Source of the DNA: Planctomycetia bacterium
Lineage (GTDB): Bacteria > Planctomycetota > Planctomycetia > Pirellulales > UBA1268
Assembly: GCA_009926295.1 (NCBI GenBank)
Contig: RFPF01000067.1
Coordinates: 1 to 13,260, forward strand
Reading direction: 5' to 3'
Length of the DNA: 13,260 bases
The translations under genes and the position numbers were made by a program. Positions 1 to 6,496 of this stretch are shown here, piece by piece; position 1 is the stretch's first letter; every line of letters begins with the position of its first letter. The notes beneath the pieces were generated by a model. It was not told where the DNA came from. It made no database searches and saw only the letters and a list, made by a program, of their open reading frames with translations.

Positions 1-417
1 CACCACGGCACGCTCTACGCCGGAAGCCTGCTGCGCTACGCGCTCGAGGCGGCCTATGCGACCGCCTGCCATGCGGCCGGTCCGCAGGCCAACGTGATGC
101 TCCGCCGCGTCCTCTCGGTGGAGTGTCGCGCGGGAGTGCCGGTGGGGACGCTCGTGGAACTCCGCGGGGCGGTGCTCCAGGTCCGCCAGTGCCATCTCGT
201 CGTGGGAGTCGTGGGAATGCCGCTCCCCGCGCACACGTTGCCATGGATGGACGGCCTGCTCGGCTTCGTGCAGGTCGACGCGGCAGGCCGACCCGTCGAA
301 CTGCCGCGGGAGATCGAGCCGGTCGCCGACGTGGCGCTCTGGCAACCGCTCGTCACGCGGCTGGAGAAGCTGTCCGATATCCGCGGCGCCACCGCCGACT
401 GGCTGGCTGTTTCGTAG
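1..417 (+). CDS. Hot-dog fold acyl-CoA thioesterase-like protein (5' end outside window)
   Basis: The reading frame is open from the first base of the window and stops at TAG 415-417, giving 138 residues of a protein whose start lies to the left. The visible part begins with HHGTLYAGSLLRYALEAAYA, which resembles the loop and long central helix of hot-dog thioesterases (a G-T-L-x-x-G turn followed by an E-A-A helix). Beta-strand-like segments follow (VLSVECRAGVPVGTLVELRGAV, then CHLVVGVVGMPL). Such enzymes hydrolyse acyl-CoA thioesters in the cytoplasm; the substrate cannot be read from the sequence. The frame is supported by its codon pattern and by the compact convergent arrangement with the BBP7 gene. 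A hot-dog protein of another subfamily (dehydratase or PaaI-like) is possible. An internal ATG at 94 is not the start, because the conserved region lies upstream of it. Confidence 0.6.
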   Translation, partial: HHGTLYAGSLLRYALEAAYATACHAAGPQANVMLRRVLSVECRAGVPVGTLVELRGAVLQVRQCHLVVGVVGMPLPAHTLPWMDGLLGFVQVDAAGRPVELPREIEPVADVALWQPLVTRLEKLSDIRGATADWLAVS

Positions 418-432
418 GCCGGGCTCCGGCCT
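416..432. terminator. Palindrome starting in the thioesterase stop codon
   Basis: AGGCCGG (416-422), loop GCT, CCGGCCT (426-432) form a perfect 7-bp stem beginning inside the TAG stop. It has no T-tract. It resembles the palindromes at the other two convergent gene ends in this window (3523-3539 and 10008-10038), so a transcription-ending or mRNA 3'-end role is inferred. Confidence 0.4.
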
Positions 433-443
433 GCCCCACGTGT

Positions 444-560
444 CAGGCCCGGAGGGCCGGGTCGGCACCAGCGGGCGGAGCCCGCCAAGGGCCGAGCAGC
501 CAAGTGACCCCCAGGCCCGGAGGGCCGGGTCGGCACCAGCGGGCGGAGCCCGCCAAGGGC
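444..560. repeat. 49-bp perfect direct repeat, two copies, each with two GGA-loop hairpins
   Basis: Copies at 444-492 and 512-560 are identical over 49 bases and are separated by 19 bp of unrelated sequence. Each copy contains two short perfect palindromes with the same GGA triloop: GGCCC-GGA-GGGCC (446-458 and 514-526) and GCGGGC-GGA-GCCCGC (471-485 and 539-553). This is the organisation of a REP/BIME-like interspersed element. No gene fits the region, and the codon pattern of the flanking genes stops at 417 and 593. Confidence 0.75.
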
Positions 561-586
561 AGGTCGGCAGGATGCCGAGCCTGCCC
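557..586. terminator. Long hairpin just past the BBP7 stop
   Basis: GGGCAGG (557-563) plus TCGGCA (564-569) pair with TGCCGA (573-578) plus CCTGCCC (580-586), leaving a GGA loop and one bulged G at 579: 13 base pairs. It lies 7 bp beyond the BBP7 stop codon (593-595, reverse strand) and overlaps the end of the second 49-bp repeat. There is no T-run, but placement between convergent genes suggests a bidirectional terminator. Confidence 0.5.
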
Positions 587-592
587 GTGAAC

Positions 593-2389
593 CTAGTACC
601 GCACCTCGACACCGAAGTCGACGCCGTTGGTGAACACGTACTCCTGGCCACCGTTGACGGGCGCGATCCTGTTGAACTCCGTCGGCCGCGTCTTCACGAC
701 CCAGGGATTGGTCGCACTCGCGGCCTGCGTCGGGTCTTTCGGCTCGGCGTATTGCACGTCCTTGACCGCCGTCTTGTAGCCCGTGTTCGTCGAAGCCCGG
801 GCGATGCTGCCGAGCCACATGCCGGTGTACCCGGCCCGCAGGCGGATCGCCTGGCTCACCTTGAACTCGGTGCCGAACCGCCACTCGCCGATCGGCGAGA
901 ACACGAACCGGTGCTCGGCGGCATTGGTCGCGTTGCTCTGGCCGACGCCGTACAGCTGGAGGAACATCGGCGGAGCCGGTGCCTGCTGGGTGATCTGGGC
1001 GTTGTTGCCGGTGGTGACTGTCTGGGGAGCGTTGCTCAGCGTGAACGTCGTCCGCAGGTAGTCGGCCCCGAGGGTGTTCGGGAAGTTCGCCCCGCGGTAG
1101 AGGTTGTTCTGGAAGTTGAATCCAGCGGTGAACTTGAAGGCGCTCGAGAACAGCCACCGGCCACGCTCCACCTCCATCATCAGCGAGAACTCCGGACCGA
1201 TGATGTTGTTGTAGGTGTTCGTCTCCCACTGGCCGACCTGCAGGGGAGTGGAAGTTCCGATCCCGGTGAGCGTGTCGTAGCCGGTGATCCCGAGGACGTC
1301 GCCGGCGGAGGTGCTCACGACACCGAATCCGGTCGTGCCGCCGCCGATCCGGTTCGTGGTGCCGCCGGTCGTGCCGCCGGTCGTGCCGCCGGTCGTGCCG
1401 CCCGTGGTCCCTCCCGTGGTGCCGCCCGTGGTCCCACCAGTGGTCCCACCTGTGGTGCCGCCCGTGGTGCCTCCGCCGGTGCCACCCGTTCCGCCGGTCG
1501 TGTTTCCGACGTTGAACGCATACTGGTTGCTCTCGTAGCCGAGCTTGTAGCTCTCCGCGAACTGCAGGTATCTCGGGCCGAGGCCGAACCGCACCGTCGC
1601 TCCGCTGCCCCGCCTCCCGAGCTCACGCCGGATGATCGCGGCGGCGGCACCGCTCGTGATCTCCACGGAATTGGCCTGGGTGAGCTTCTGGGAGATCATG
1701 TGATCGGGGGGCGGGCTCGACGTCACGGTGTAGTTGGTCTGCAGGGCGTTGCTCGTGCCGAAACCGCCGCCGTTGACGCTGCCGCCACCGGAGGAATTCT
1801 GCGACACGAAGGTCTGCGTCGGCGACGCGGCCGCGAACTCGCTGTTGGTCTGGAAGTTCTGCGACTGGCCGATGTTGAAGTAGTCGATGTTCACGCCCCG
1901 GCCGTCGTAGATCCATCCGCCCTCGTAGCGGTTGCCCCATGCCATCTGCGTGCGCATCCAGCTCGTGTTGAGGTCGAGCTGCAGCGGATCGGAACCGAAC
2001 ACATACAGGCCCCCGATCACGCTGCCGTTCGTTCCGCTCGTCGTCGCGGCGTTGATGCCCGCGTTGTTGAGCTGCGCGATCGTCTGCGGCGAGATCGGCT
2101 GGTAGGGGATGAGGTAGTTGCCGTTCGGGGTCTGGGCGACGCCGCGCACTCCCGGAGGCGTGATGCCCCAGTAGAGACGGTCGTAGTTGAAGTAGATCCC
2201 CTCGCTCGGCTCGGCGTAGATCTCGTACTCCTGCAGGTCCGGCGGCGCAAACAACTGGAAGTCGTAGAAGTTCTGATCCGGCAGGAGCGGCATCCAGTCG
2301 CCGGCCCGTGACGGCAGCACGATCGCAGAAGCGATCGCGAGCGTCAGGATCAGTCTCTCGAGCATTCGGGAAGTCGTGTTCTTGGCCAT
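593..2389 (-). CDS. BBP7 family outer-membrane beta-barrel protein
   Basis: This encodes 598 residues. Residues 1 to about 29 form a signal peptide (charged start, hydrophobic LILTLAIASAIVLP, then SRA|G). The mature part opens with a Y-F-N-Y-D-R-L-Y-W-G strand typical of BBP7 proteins and holds many alternating aromatic strands (VRFGLGPRYLQF, IGPEFSLMMEVERGRW, FKVSQAIRLRAGYTGMWLG). It ends in VEVRY; a terminal aromatic residue is expected for barrel insertion by the BAM machinery. BBP7 is a planctomycete-enriched family predicted to form outer-membrane barrels; its substrate is unknown. A Thr-Gly low-complexity block (about residues 297-353) sits between barrel segments and may be an exposed loop or linker. 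The ATG at 2389 is preceded by AGGA at 8-nt spacing. The gene is alone, divergent from the TraB-like gene and convergent with the thioesterase. Confidence 0.9.
   Translation of the reverse strand: MAKNTTSRMLERLILTLAIASAIVLPSRAGDWMPLLPDQNFYDFQLFAPPDLQEYEIYAEPSEGIYFNYDRLYWGITPPGVRGVAQTPNGNYLIPYQPISPQTIAQLNNAGINAATTSGTNGSVIGGLYVFGSDPLQLDLNTSWMRTQMAWGNRYEGGWIYDGRGVNIDYFNIGQSQNFQTNSEFAAASPTQTFVSQNSSGGGSVNGGGFGTSNALQTNYTVTSSPPPDHMISQKLTQANSVEITSGAAAAIIRRELGRRGSGATVRFGLGPRYLQFAESYKLGYESNQYAFNVGNTTGGTGGTGGGTTGGTTGGTTGGTTGGTTGGTTGGTTGGTTGGTTGGTTNRIGGGTTGFGVVSTSAGDVLGITGYDTLTGIGTSTPLQVGQWETNTYNNIIGPEFSLMMEVERGRWLFSSAFKFTAGFNFQNNLYRGANFPNTLGADYLRTTFTLSNAPQTVTTGNNAQITQQAPAPPMFLQLYGVGQSNATNAAEHRFVFSPIGEWRFGTEFKVSQAIRLRAGYTGMWLGSIARASTNTGYKTAVKDVQYAEPKDPTQAASATNPWVVKTRPTEFNRIAPVNGGQEYVFTNGVDFGVEVRY
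1355..1468 (-). repeat. 12-bp tandem repeat coding (TTGG)n inside BBP7 protein
   Basis: Reverse-strand codons give nine complete Thr-Thr-Gly-Gly units plus one Thr-Thr (residues 308-345). Units at the 1355-1400 end are nearly identical at DNA level. Units toward 1468 differ by synonymous third-position changes (gtc/gtg, ccg/cct/cca), so the peptide repeat is kept while the DNA has diverged. The length is a multiple of 3 per unit, so copy-number change would not break the frame. Confidence 0.85.
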
Positions 2390-2420
2390 CGCTGTAGTCC
2401 TGGGGAGCAGGAGCCGGTTT

Positions 2421-2434
2421 TCCGCACGTGCGGA
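2421..2434. promoter_or_regulatory. 14-bp perfect palindrome upstream of BBP7 gene
   Basis: TCCGCACGTGCGGA reads the same on both strands and lies 31 bp upstream of the BBP7 start, in the 206-bp divergent region. A dimeric regulator could bind here. No known operator consensus was recognised, so the function is inferred from symmetry and position only. Confidence 0.3.
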
Positions 2435-2553
2435 TTGCTCGTGTGGTATCGGTCAGGCGGGTCGTTCCAGTTGACGAAAGTTGGCCGACCGTGACGCCTG
2501 GAGCGAGTTTCCGCGTCGGGCTGGAAAAACCTGGCGGACCCGGCAAAGTCGGG

Positions 2554-2559
2554 TATCTT
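2554..2559 (+). promoter_or_regulatory. Possible -10 box of the TraB-like gene
   Basis: TATCTT lies 36 bp before the ATG at 2596, in otherwise GC-rich sequence. A TGGCGG hexamer sits 16 bp upstream (2532-2537), a poor match to TTGACA. It is a weak candidate on its own, but similar TA-box motifs precede the UVR gene and ppk2. Confidence 0.3.
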
Positions 2560-2595
2560 GCGGGTGAAACGCCCGTCGCACCCGAGGAGCCCCCG

Positions 2596-3522
2596 ATGCC
2601 CGGCTTCCGCCCGCTGTTCGCCCTGTTCGTGTCTCTTGCCACGCTTGCCGGCGAGGGCCGCACCGCCGCCGCTCCTCCCATGGCGGCGCGGGAGGCGGCC
2701 GAGGAGGTCGGCTTCCTGCGGCTCTCGCGGAACGACGCGGGGGAACCCGTATCGCTCGACACGTCGATCGTGCGGTATCGGGAGACGCCCCCCGCCGCCG
2801 CCCGTGCCGGCCGCCGCGAGCCGGTGGAGGTGGATCTCGTGGGGGCGGTGCACCTCGGCAACAAGGCCTACTACGACACTCTCGACCGCGTCTTCCGCGG
2901 CTACGACGCCGTGCTCTACGAACTCGTGGCCCCCGACAACGCCCGCGTGCCGCAGCCGGGCCGGAAGCCCGCCGGCGCCATCGGCTCGGCGCAGCAGGGC
3001 CTCACGAAGATGCTCGGTCTCGAGTTCCAGCTCGAGCAGATCGACTACGGCGCACGGAACTTCGTCCACGCCGACCTCTCGCCACGGGAGTTCGAGGCTG
3101 CGATGCGCAAGCGGGGCGAGTCGTGGTGGAGCATGTTCCTCAAGCTCATGCGGGAGGGTGCGGCCCGCACCGAGCAGGATACGGGCCGGGGAGGCGACGT
3201 CGGCTTCGGCGACCTGTTCGGACTCCTCTTCGGCTCCGGTCGCGAGGTTCGCCTGCGGCGGATCCTGGCCGAGCAGTTCACCGACATGGAGGTGCTCACG
3301 GCCGCCTTCGGCGGCGAAAAAGGCTCGTCGCTGATCACCGACCGCAACGCCGCGGCACTCGAGGTGCTCGGCGACCAGATTCGGCGGGGAAGGCGGCGGC
3401 TGGCGATCTTCTACGGTGCCGCCCACATGGACGACTTCGACCGGCGGCTCCGCGAGGACTTCGGGATGGAGCCATTCGAGACCGAATGGCTCGAAGCCTG
3501 GGATCTGCGGATGCCGAAGTAG
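2596..3522 (+). CDS. TraB/GumN (TIKI-like) family protein, exported
   Basis: From the ATG at 2596 the product has 308 residues. This start has GAGGAG at 7-nt spacing and immediately gives a signal-peptide-like stretch (LFALFVSLATLAG), so it is preferred over the in-frame ATG at 2428. The two G-x-x-H motifs that define the TraB/PrgY/GumN/TIKI superfamily are present: GAVH (83-86) after a hydrophobic strand and GAAH (274-277). The expected acidic residue is in LYELVAP (E109) and an arginine is in ITDRN (R250). Members adopt an EreA/ChaN-like fold; eukaryotic TIKI is a metal-dependent protease, while the bacterial substrates are largely unknown. A periplasmic or cell-envelope hydrolase is the reasonable inference. 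It ends 41 bp from the stop of the convergent isomerase gene, with a palindrome between. Confidence 0.8.
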   Translation: MPGFRPLFALFVSLATLAGEGRTAAAPPMAAREAAEEVGFLRLSRNDAGEPVSLDTSIVRYRETPPAAARAGRREPVEVDLVGAVHLGNKAYYDTLDRVFRGYDAVLYELVAPDNARVPQPGRKPAGAIGSAQQGLTKMLGLEFQLEQIDYGARNFVHADLSPREFEAAMRKRGESWWSMFLKLMREGAARTEQDTGRGGDVGFGDLFGLLFGSGREVRLRRILAEQFTDMEVLTAAFGGEKGSSLITDRNAAALEVLGDQIRRGRRRLAIFYGAAHMDDFDRRLREDFGMEPFETEWLEAWDLRMPK

Positions 3523-3539
3523 GACAGGCCCAGCCTGTC
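3523..3539. terminator. Palindrome between convergent TraB-like and isomerase-like genes
   Basis: GACAGGC (3523-3529), loop CCA, GCCTGTC (3533-3539): a perfect 7-bp stem starting at the base after the TAG stop of the TraB-like gene and 24 bp from the opposing stop codon. It has no T-tract. The ACAGGC/GCCTGT core recurs at 10018-10033. Confidence 0.5.
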
Positions 3540-3563
3540 ACGATTCGACACGTTTACCGCTGC

Positions 3564-4385
3564 CTACGCCGGCACGCGGGCGAGTCGACCCCACGCGGCC
3601 GTCGTCGTGCTCAGCTGCCGCAACGTACGATCGTACCCGAGAGATTCGACCGCCTCGCCGACGGGCGAGAACTCGATCGGACCGGAGTAGCCGTGCTCGC
3701 AGAGAGCTGCGACGAGCCCGGCGAGCGGGAGGCTGCCCCGCCCGGGCGGGAGCCGTTCGGCGTCGGCATGAGGTGCTCCGCGGCCGTCGGCGATCTGCAC
3801 GACGGCCGTCCGGGAGGCGAGTTCTCCCAGCAGCTCGAACAGGTCGCGATCGTGGCCGAACTGCCAAAGATCGAGGGCGAGCCTCACGGCCGGGTGGTCG
3901 AACCGGTCCACCCAGGCGATCGCGTCGGCCGGGCTGGTGAGGAAACTGCCCCCCGCGGCGACGGCCGGGTGCATGGGCTTGAGGGCCAGCGTCACCCCCC
4001 GGGCGAGCGCCTCCGGTGCGAGAATGTCGAGGGCATCGGCCAACAGCCGATGGGCGTGGCTGCGCGTGTGGCCGGCCCGGCAGCCGCCGTGGACGATCAC
4101 CGCCTCCGCCCCGAGGTCCGCGGCGGTGGCGATCGCCTCGAACGCGTCGTCCACGCTCTCGGTGAACGACCGCCCGTCGCTTCCGGTGAATCCACCGGCC
4201 GAATGCAGGCTCGAAACACGGAGCCCGGCCTGGGCGATCAGGGCGGCCGCCGCCTCGATCCCGACGTCCGAGAGCTTCGTGCGCCACAGGGCGATGGTGT
4301 CGAAGCCGTGCCTCACGAGATGGGCCACTTCGTCGCCGAGTTCCCAGCGAAGCGTGGCGAGTTGACTGATCGACACATGCACCAT
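3564..4385 (-). CDS. Sugar phosphate isomerase/epimerase-like TIM-barrel protein
   Basis: The product is 273 residues from the ATG at 4385. This start gives the usual short N-terminus (MVHVSISQLATLRWELGDEV) and has an AGGAG about 12 nt upstream; an upstream in-frame ATG at 4448 adds a Pro/Arg-rich, unlikely extension. The xylose-isomerase-like AP-endonuclease-2 fold is seen from GFDTIALW (strand 1), AQAGLRVSSLHSAGGF, LGAEAVIVHGG, VTLALKPMHP, LALDLWQFGHD, VVQIADGRG, a P-G-R-G-S-L-P turn and GPIEFSP near the end. The family interconverts ketoses and aldoses or related epimers, usually with a divalent metal held by Glu, Asp, His and Glu. Here D172 and E238 are present, but the expected Glu at 136 is Lys and the His before QIAD is Val (V195). 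Activity is therefore uncertain. It is downstream of the PQQ protein on the same strand, 173 bp away. Confidence 0.8.
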   Translation of the reverse strand: MVHVSISQLATLRWELGDEVAHLVRHGFDTIALWRTKLSDVGIEAAAALIAQAGLRVSSLHSAGGFTGSDGRSFTESVDDAFEAIATAADLGAEAVIVHGGCRAGHTRSHAHRLLADALDILAPEALARGVTLALKPMHPAVAAGGSFLTSPADAIAWVDRFDHPAVRLALDLWQFGHDRDLFELLGELASRTAVVQIADGRGAPHADAERLPPGRGSLPLAGLVAALCEHGYSGPIEFSPVGEAVESLGYDRTLRQLSTTTAAWGRLARVPA

Positions 4386-4505
4386 TGGTCGAGCGATCTC
4401 CTGTCGGGGGCGGCACGCACCCGCGTGCGGCATCGGGTCCGCCTGCAACGCGGGGAGTATGGAACGGCCGCGCGCCGACTGTCCAGACGAAGTTCAGGGC
4501 GGCGC

Positions 4506-4533
4506 GCAAGCGGTGTACGCTTGTGCCGCTTGC
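4506..4533 (-). terminator. Inverted repeat between PQQ gene and isomerase-like gene
   Basis: GCAAGCGG (4506-4513) and CCGCTTGC (4526-4533) form an 8-bp perfect stem with a 12-nt loop, 26 bp beyond the stop of the PQQ gene. No T-tract follows on the reverse strand. It could be a terminator or an operator for the isomerase-like gene. Confidence 0.35.
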
Positions 4534-4551
4534 CAAACAGGCGTGCCTATT

Positions 4552-4569
4552 CCCCGCATCAACGCGGGG
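4552..4569 (-). terminator. GC hairpin spanning the PQQ gene stop codon
   Basis: CCCCGC (4552-4557) and GCGGGG (4564-4569) enclose a 6-nt loop containing the reverse-strand TGA stop (4559-4561). On the reverse strand it is followed by AATAGG, which is only weakly terminator-like. Confidence 0.3.
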
Positions 4570-5923
4570 CGAGCTCGACACACACGAGCCGCCCGGAGCC
4601 ACGGGCGTACAACAGCCCGCGCGCGACGATCGGCGCCGCCCAGCAGGGTTGTGACAGCAGCGGCGTGCTGTCGTCGCTCAAGAGCCGCGCCCGCGAGACT
4701 TCCTGGAAGGCGTCGGGCGAGGCCCGCGCGAGGACCAGATCGCCAAACTCGCCGAGCACGACGAGATGGCCGTCGGCGAGCACCATGCTGGCCCGCCCCA
4801 ACCCCGCCTCCGACCACTTCACCTCGCCGGTGCCCCACTCGACGCAGGTCACCACCGCATCGCCGGCATGCCTGCCGCTGGCCCCATAGACGTGGCCACC
4901 GTGGAGGATCGGCGTCGCCCAGTGGGCCATGAGCGCCGTGCGGGGCCGGGGCCGACGGCTGCGCCACACCTCGCGGAGATCGCGGCCGTCCCATTCGAGC
5001 AGCACGCTCCCCGGACCGTAGCACTCCGACAACAGGATGCGGTCGCGGTCCACGACGGGGCTCGCCGCCACCGCGCTGAAGAGCTCGTCGGCCCGCCAGC
5101 GAAACTCCGCGAGCACCGCTCCCGAAGCCGGCTCGACCACGATCAGGTCGTCACGCATCCACGCGACGATCCGCGGCCGCCCGCCGATCTGGGCCAGCAC
5201 GGGGGCGGCATAACTCGCGAGCTGGGCCGACGCGCGCCAGCGTTCGCGGCCGGTGGCAAGGTCGAATGCGACGAGCCCGCTGTCGAGCCCCCTGACGAGA
5301 TCGAGCCGCTCCGGTGCCGGGGGAGCCGTTCCGGGCCGGCTGCCTCCCACCTGCACCACCACGAGCGGCTCGCGGTCGCTCTCGACCACGAGCGGCGCCG
5401 CCCCCACGCCGAAAAAGTTCTGCACCACGTGATGCTCGGCCGATGTCTCGACGCGCCACAGGCTCGCGCCGTCGGCGAGCGACCGGCACTCGAGCCGGCC
5501 CTCGGGCCCGAACGTGAGCACCCGGTCGCCGTGGATCACGGGCGCCGCCCGCGGACCGCCGTCGTAGCCGAAGGTGTCGCGATAGTCGCTCGCGTACGAC
5601 TCCTCCCACAGCGGCCGACCCGTCTCCGCCTCGAGGCAGCGGGTGCGCACCCGCGCGGAGACGCGGTCGAACACGACGATCCTGCCCCGGGACACGGCTG
5701 GTGCACAGTAGCCCTCGCCGAGCGGCGCGTGCCACACGACGGGCGGTCCCGCCGCCGGCCACGGTGCGACGACCCTCTCCAGGCCGCTGCGGCCGTTGCC
5801 GGTCGGGCCCAGGAAGGCCTCCCAGTCCTCACCGACGCGGGTCGCGAGGTCGGGCGGCTCCGCCGCCGGCGCGGCGACCGCGAGGCACAACACCGCGCCG
5901 GACACGACCGACCGTATACTCAT
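4559..5923 (-). CDS. PQQ-binding-like beta-propeller repeat protein, exported
   Basis: From the ATG at 5923 the product is 454 residues. Residues 1-21 are a signal peptide (MSIRSVVSGAVLCLAVAAPAA|EPP), which fixes the start; the frame stays open upstream but that part is antisense to arfB. After DWEAFLGPTGNG (33-44) come repeated propeller blades of the type [strand]-hydrophobic-L-x-x-x-T/S-G-x-x-x-W: CLEAETGRPLWEE (96-108), CRSLADGASLWRVE (146-159), AFDLATGRERWRA (219-231), CVEWGTGEVKWSE (360-372). Planctomycetes encode many such secreted PQQ-like proteins with the DW..FLGP opening; most have no demonstrated enzymatic role, and cofactor binding is not shown here. BamB-like scaffolding or a quinoprotein dehydrogenase relative are alternatives. 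The SD is weak (GAGCG). It is divergent from arfB, with 67 bp between the two starts. Confidence 0.85.
   Translation of the reverse strand: MSIRSVVSGAVLCLAVAAPAAEPPDLATRVGEDWEAFLGPTGNGRSGLERVVAPWPAAGPPVVWHAPLGEGYCAPAVSRGRIVVFDRVSARVRTRCLEAETGRPLWEESYASDYRDTFGYDGGPRAAPVIHGDRVLTFGPEGRLECRSLADGASLWRVETSAEHHVVQNFFGVGAAPLVVESDREPLVVVQVGGSRPGTAPPAPERLDLVRGLDSGLVAFDLATGRERWRASAQLASYAAPVLAQIGGRPRIVAWMRDDLIVVEPASGAVLAEFRWRADELFSAVAASPVVDRDRILLSECYGPGSVLLEWDGRDLREVWRSRRPRPRTALMAHWATPILHGGHVYGASGRHAGDAVVTCVEWGTGEVKWSEAGLGRASMVLADGHLVVLGEFGDLVLARASPDAFQEVSRARLLSDDSTPLLSQPCWAAPIVARGLLYARGSGRLVCVELAPR
5915..5920 (+). promoter_or_regulatory. Possible -10 box for arfB
   Basis: TATACT lies 70 bp before the arfB ATG, but inside the first codons of the opposing PQQ gene (reverse ATG at 5923). 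No convincing -35 hexamer is seen. The match is to a near-consensus box in GC-rich DNA only. Confidence 0.25.
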
Positions 5924-5990
5924 GCCCGCTCGACCGCATCGTGTCCGCGAACCCAGGTGCCGGCCTCCGTTTTCCCCCAGGGCACGCCCG

Positions 5991-6419
5991 ATGGCAAGCG
6001 AGAAAGAGGTGCGGGTCGGGCGGATCGTGATTCCGGCCTCGGAACTCGCGTGGCAGTTCGTTCGCTCGAGCGGCCCCGGCGGGCAGCACGTCAACCGCAC
6101 CAGCAGCAAGGCCGTGCTGCGGTTCGACGCCCGGCATTCGCCACACCTGCCGGATGACGTCCGTCGCAGGCTTCTCGACCGCGAGAAGGCCCGCCTCACC
6201 CGCGACGGCGCCCTGCTCATCACCAGCCAAAGGCACCGCGACCAGCGGCGGAACATCGCCGACTGTCTCGCGAAATTGTCCGTGATCGTCGCCCGCTCCC
6301 TCGCGGTGCCGAAGGTGCGCCGGCCAACGAAGACGCCCCGCTCGGTCGTGAAAAAAAGGCTCGAAGGGAAACGCCGCCGCGCCGAAACGAAGCGGCTGCG
6401 CAGCCGCGTCGCCGACTGA
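5991..6419 (+). CDS. arfB: Alternative ribosome-rescue factor ArfB (peptidyl-tRNA hydrolase)
   Basis: This is a 142-residue protein, the usual length for ArfB/YaeJ (about 140). The N-terminal domain carries the catalytic motif RSSGPGGQHVNRTSSKAVLRF (25-45), with GGQ at 30-32. The C-terminal tail is strongly basic (RRPTKTPRSVVKKRLEGKRR, 110-129, then AETKRLRSRVAD). In E. coli the corresponding tail enters the empty mRNA channel of a stalled ribosome, and the GGQ loop hydrolyses the peptidyl-tRNA. There is no stop-codon recognition domain, which separates it from RF1, RF2 and the longer PrfH. The ATG at 5991 follows CCCAGGGCACGCCCG, where AGGG at about 8 nt is a modest SD. The UVR gene follows 77 bp downstream behind its own putative promoter. 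Confidence 0.92.
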   Translation: MASEKEVRVGRIVIPASELAWQFVRSSGPGGQHVNRTSSKAVLRFDARHSPHLPDDVRRRLLDREKARLTRDGALLITSQRHRDQRRNIADCLAKLSVIVARSLAVPKVRRPTKTPRSVVKKRLEGKRRRAETKRLRSRVAD

Positions 6420-6451
6420 GGCGTGACCGTGGCGGCCGGCGCCCCGGGCAT

Positions 6452-6460
6452 TGGTATACT
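6452..6460 (+). promoter_or_regulatory. Extended -10 promoter for the UVR-domain gene
   Basis: TGG-TATACT (TGn extended -10) ends 36 bp before the ATG at 6497. No good -35 hexamer lies 16-18 bp upstream, as is common for extended -10 promoters. The box is AT-rich in a GC-rich context and resembles the one before ppk2. Confidence 0.45.
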
Positions 6461-6496
6461 TGGGGCAGTCCGGCGCCCGTCCCGAGAAAAAAGCCC

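Noticed and set aside
1284..1538. Poly-proline (PVVPP)n small ORF
   Set aside because: It is the antisense reading of the Thr-Gly repeat in the BBP7 protein; there is no SD.
440..2311. 623-codon + strand ORF across the BBP7 gene
   Set aside because: It is antisense to the BBP7 gene, whose signal peptide, barrel strands and terminal aromatic residue are clear. The ORF is open only because of GC bias and reads as Arg/Val/Ala-rich sequence with no domain.
2428..2595. N-terminal extension of the TraB-like protein from the ATG at 2428
   Set aside because: The start at 2596 has a strong SD and a signal-peptide-like N-terminus; the extension has no protein-like features and overlaps the palindrome and the putative -10 box.
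3123..4889. 588-codon + strand ORF
   Set aside because: It overlaps the TraB-like gene in another frame and is antisense to the isomerase-like and PQQ genes; low-complexity Arg/Gly/Pro composition.
5924..6451. N-terminal extension of the PQQ protein (to 630 codons)
   Set aside because: The extension is antisense to arfB and the true start at 5923 gives a proper signal peptide.
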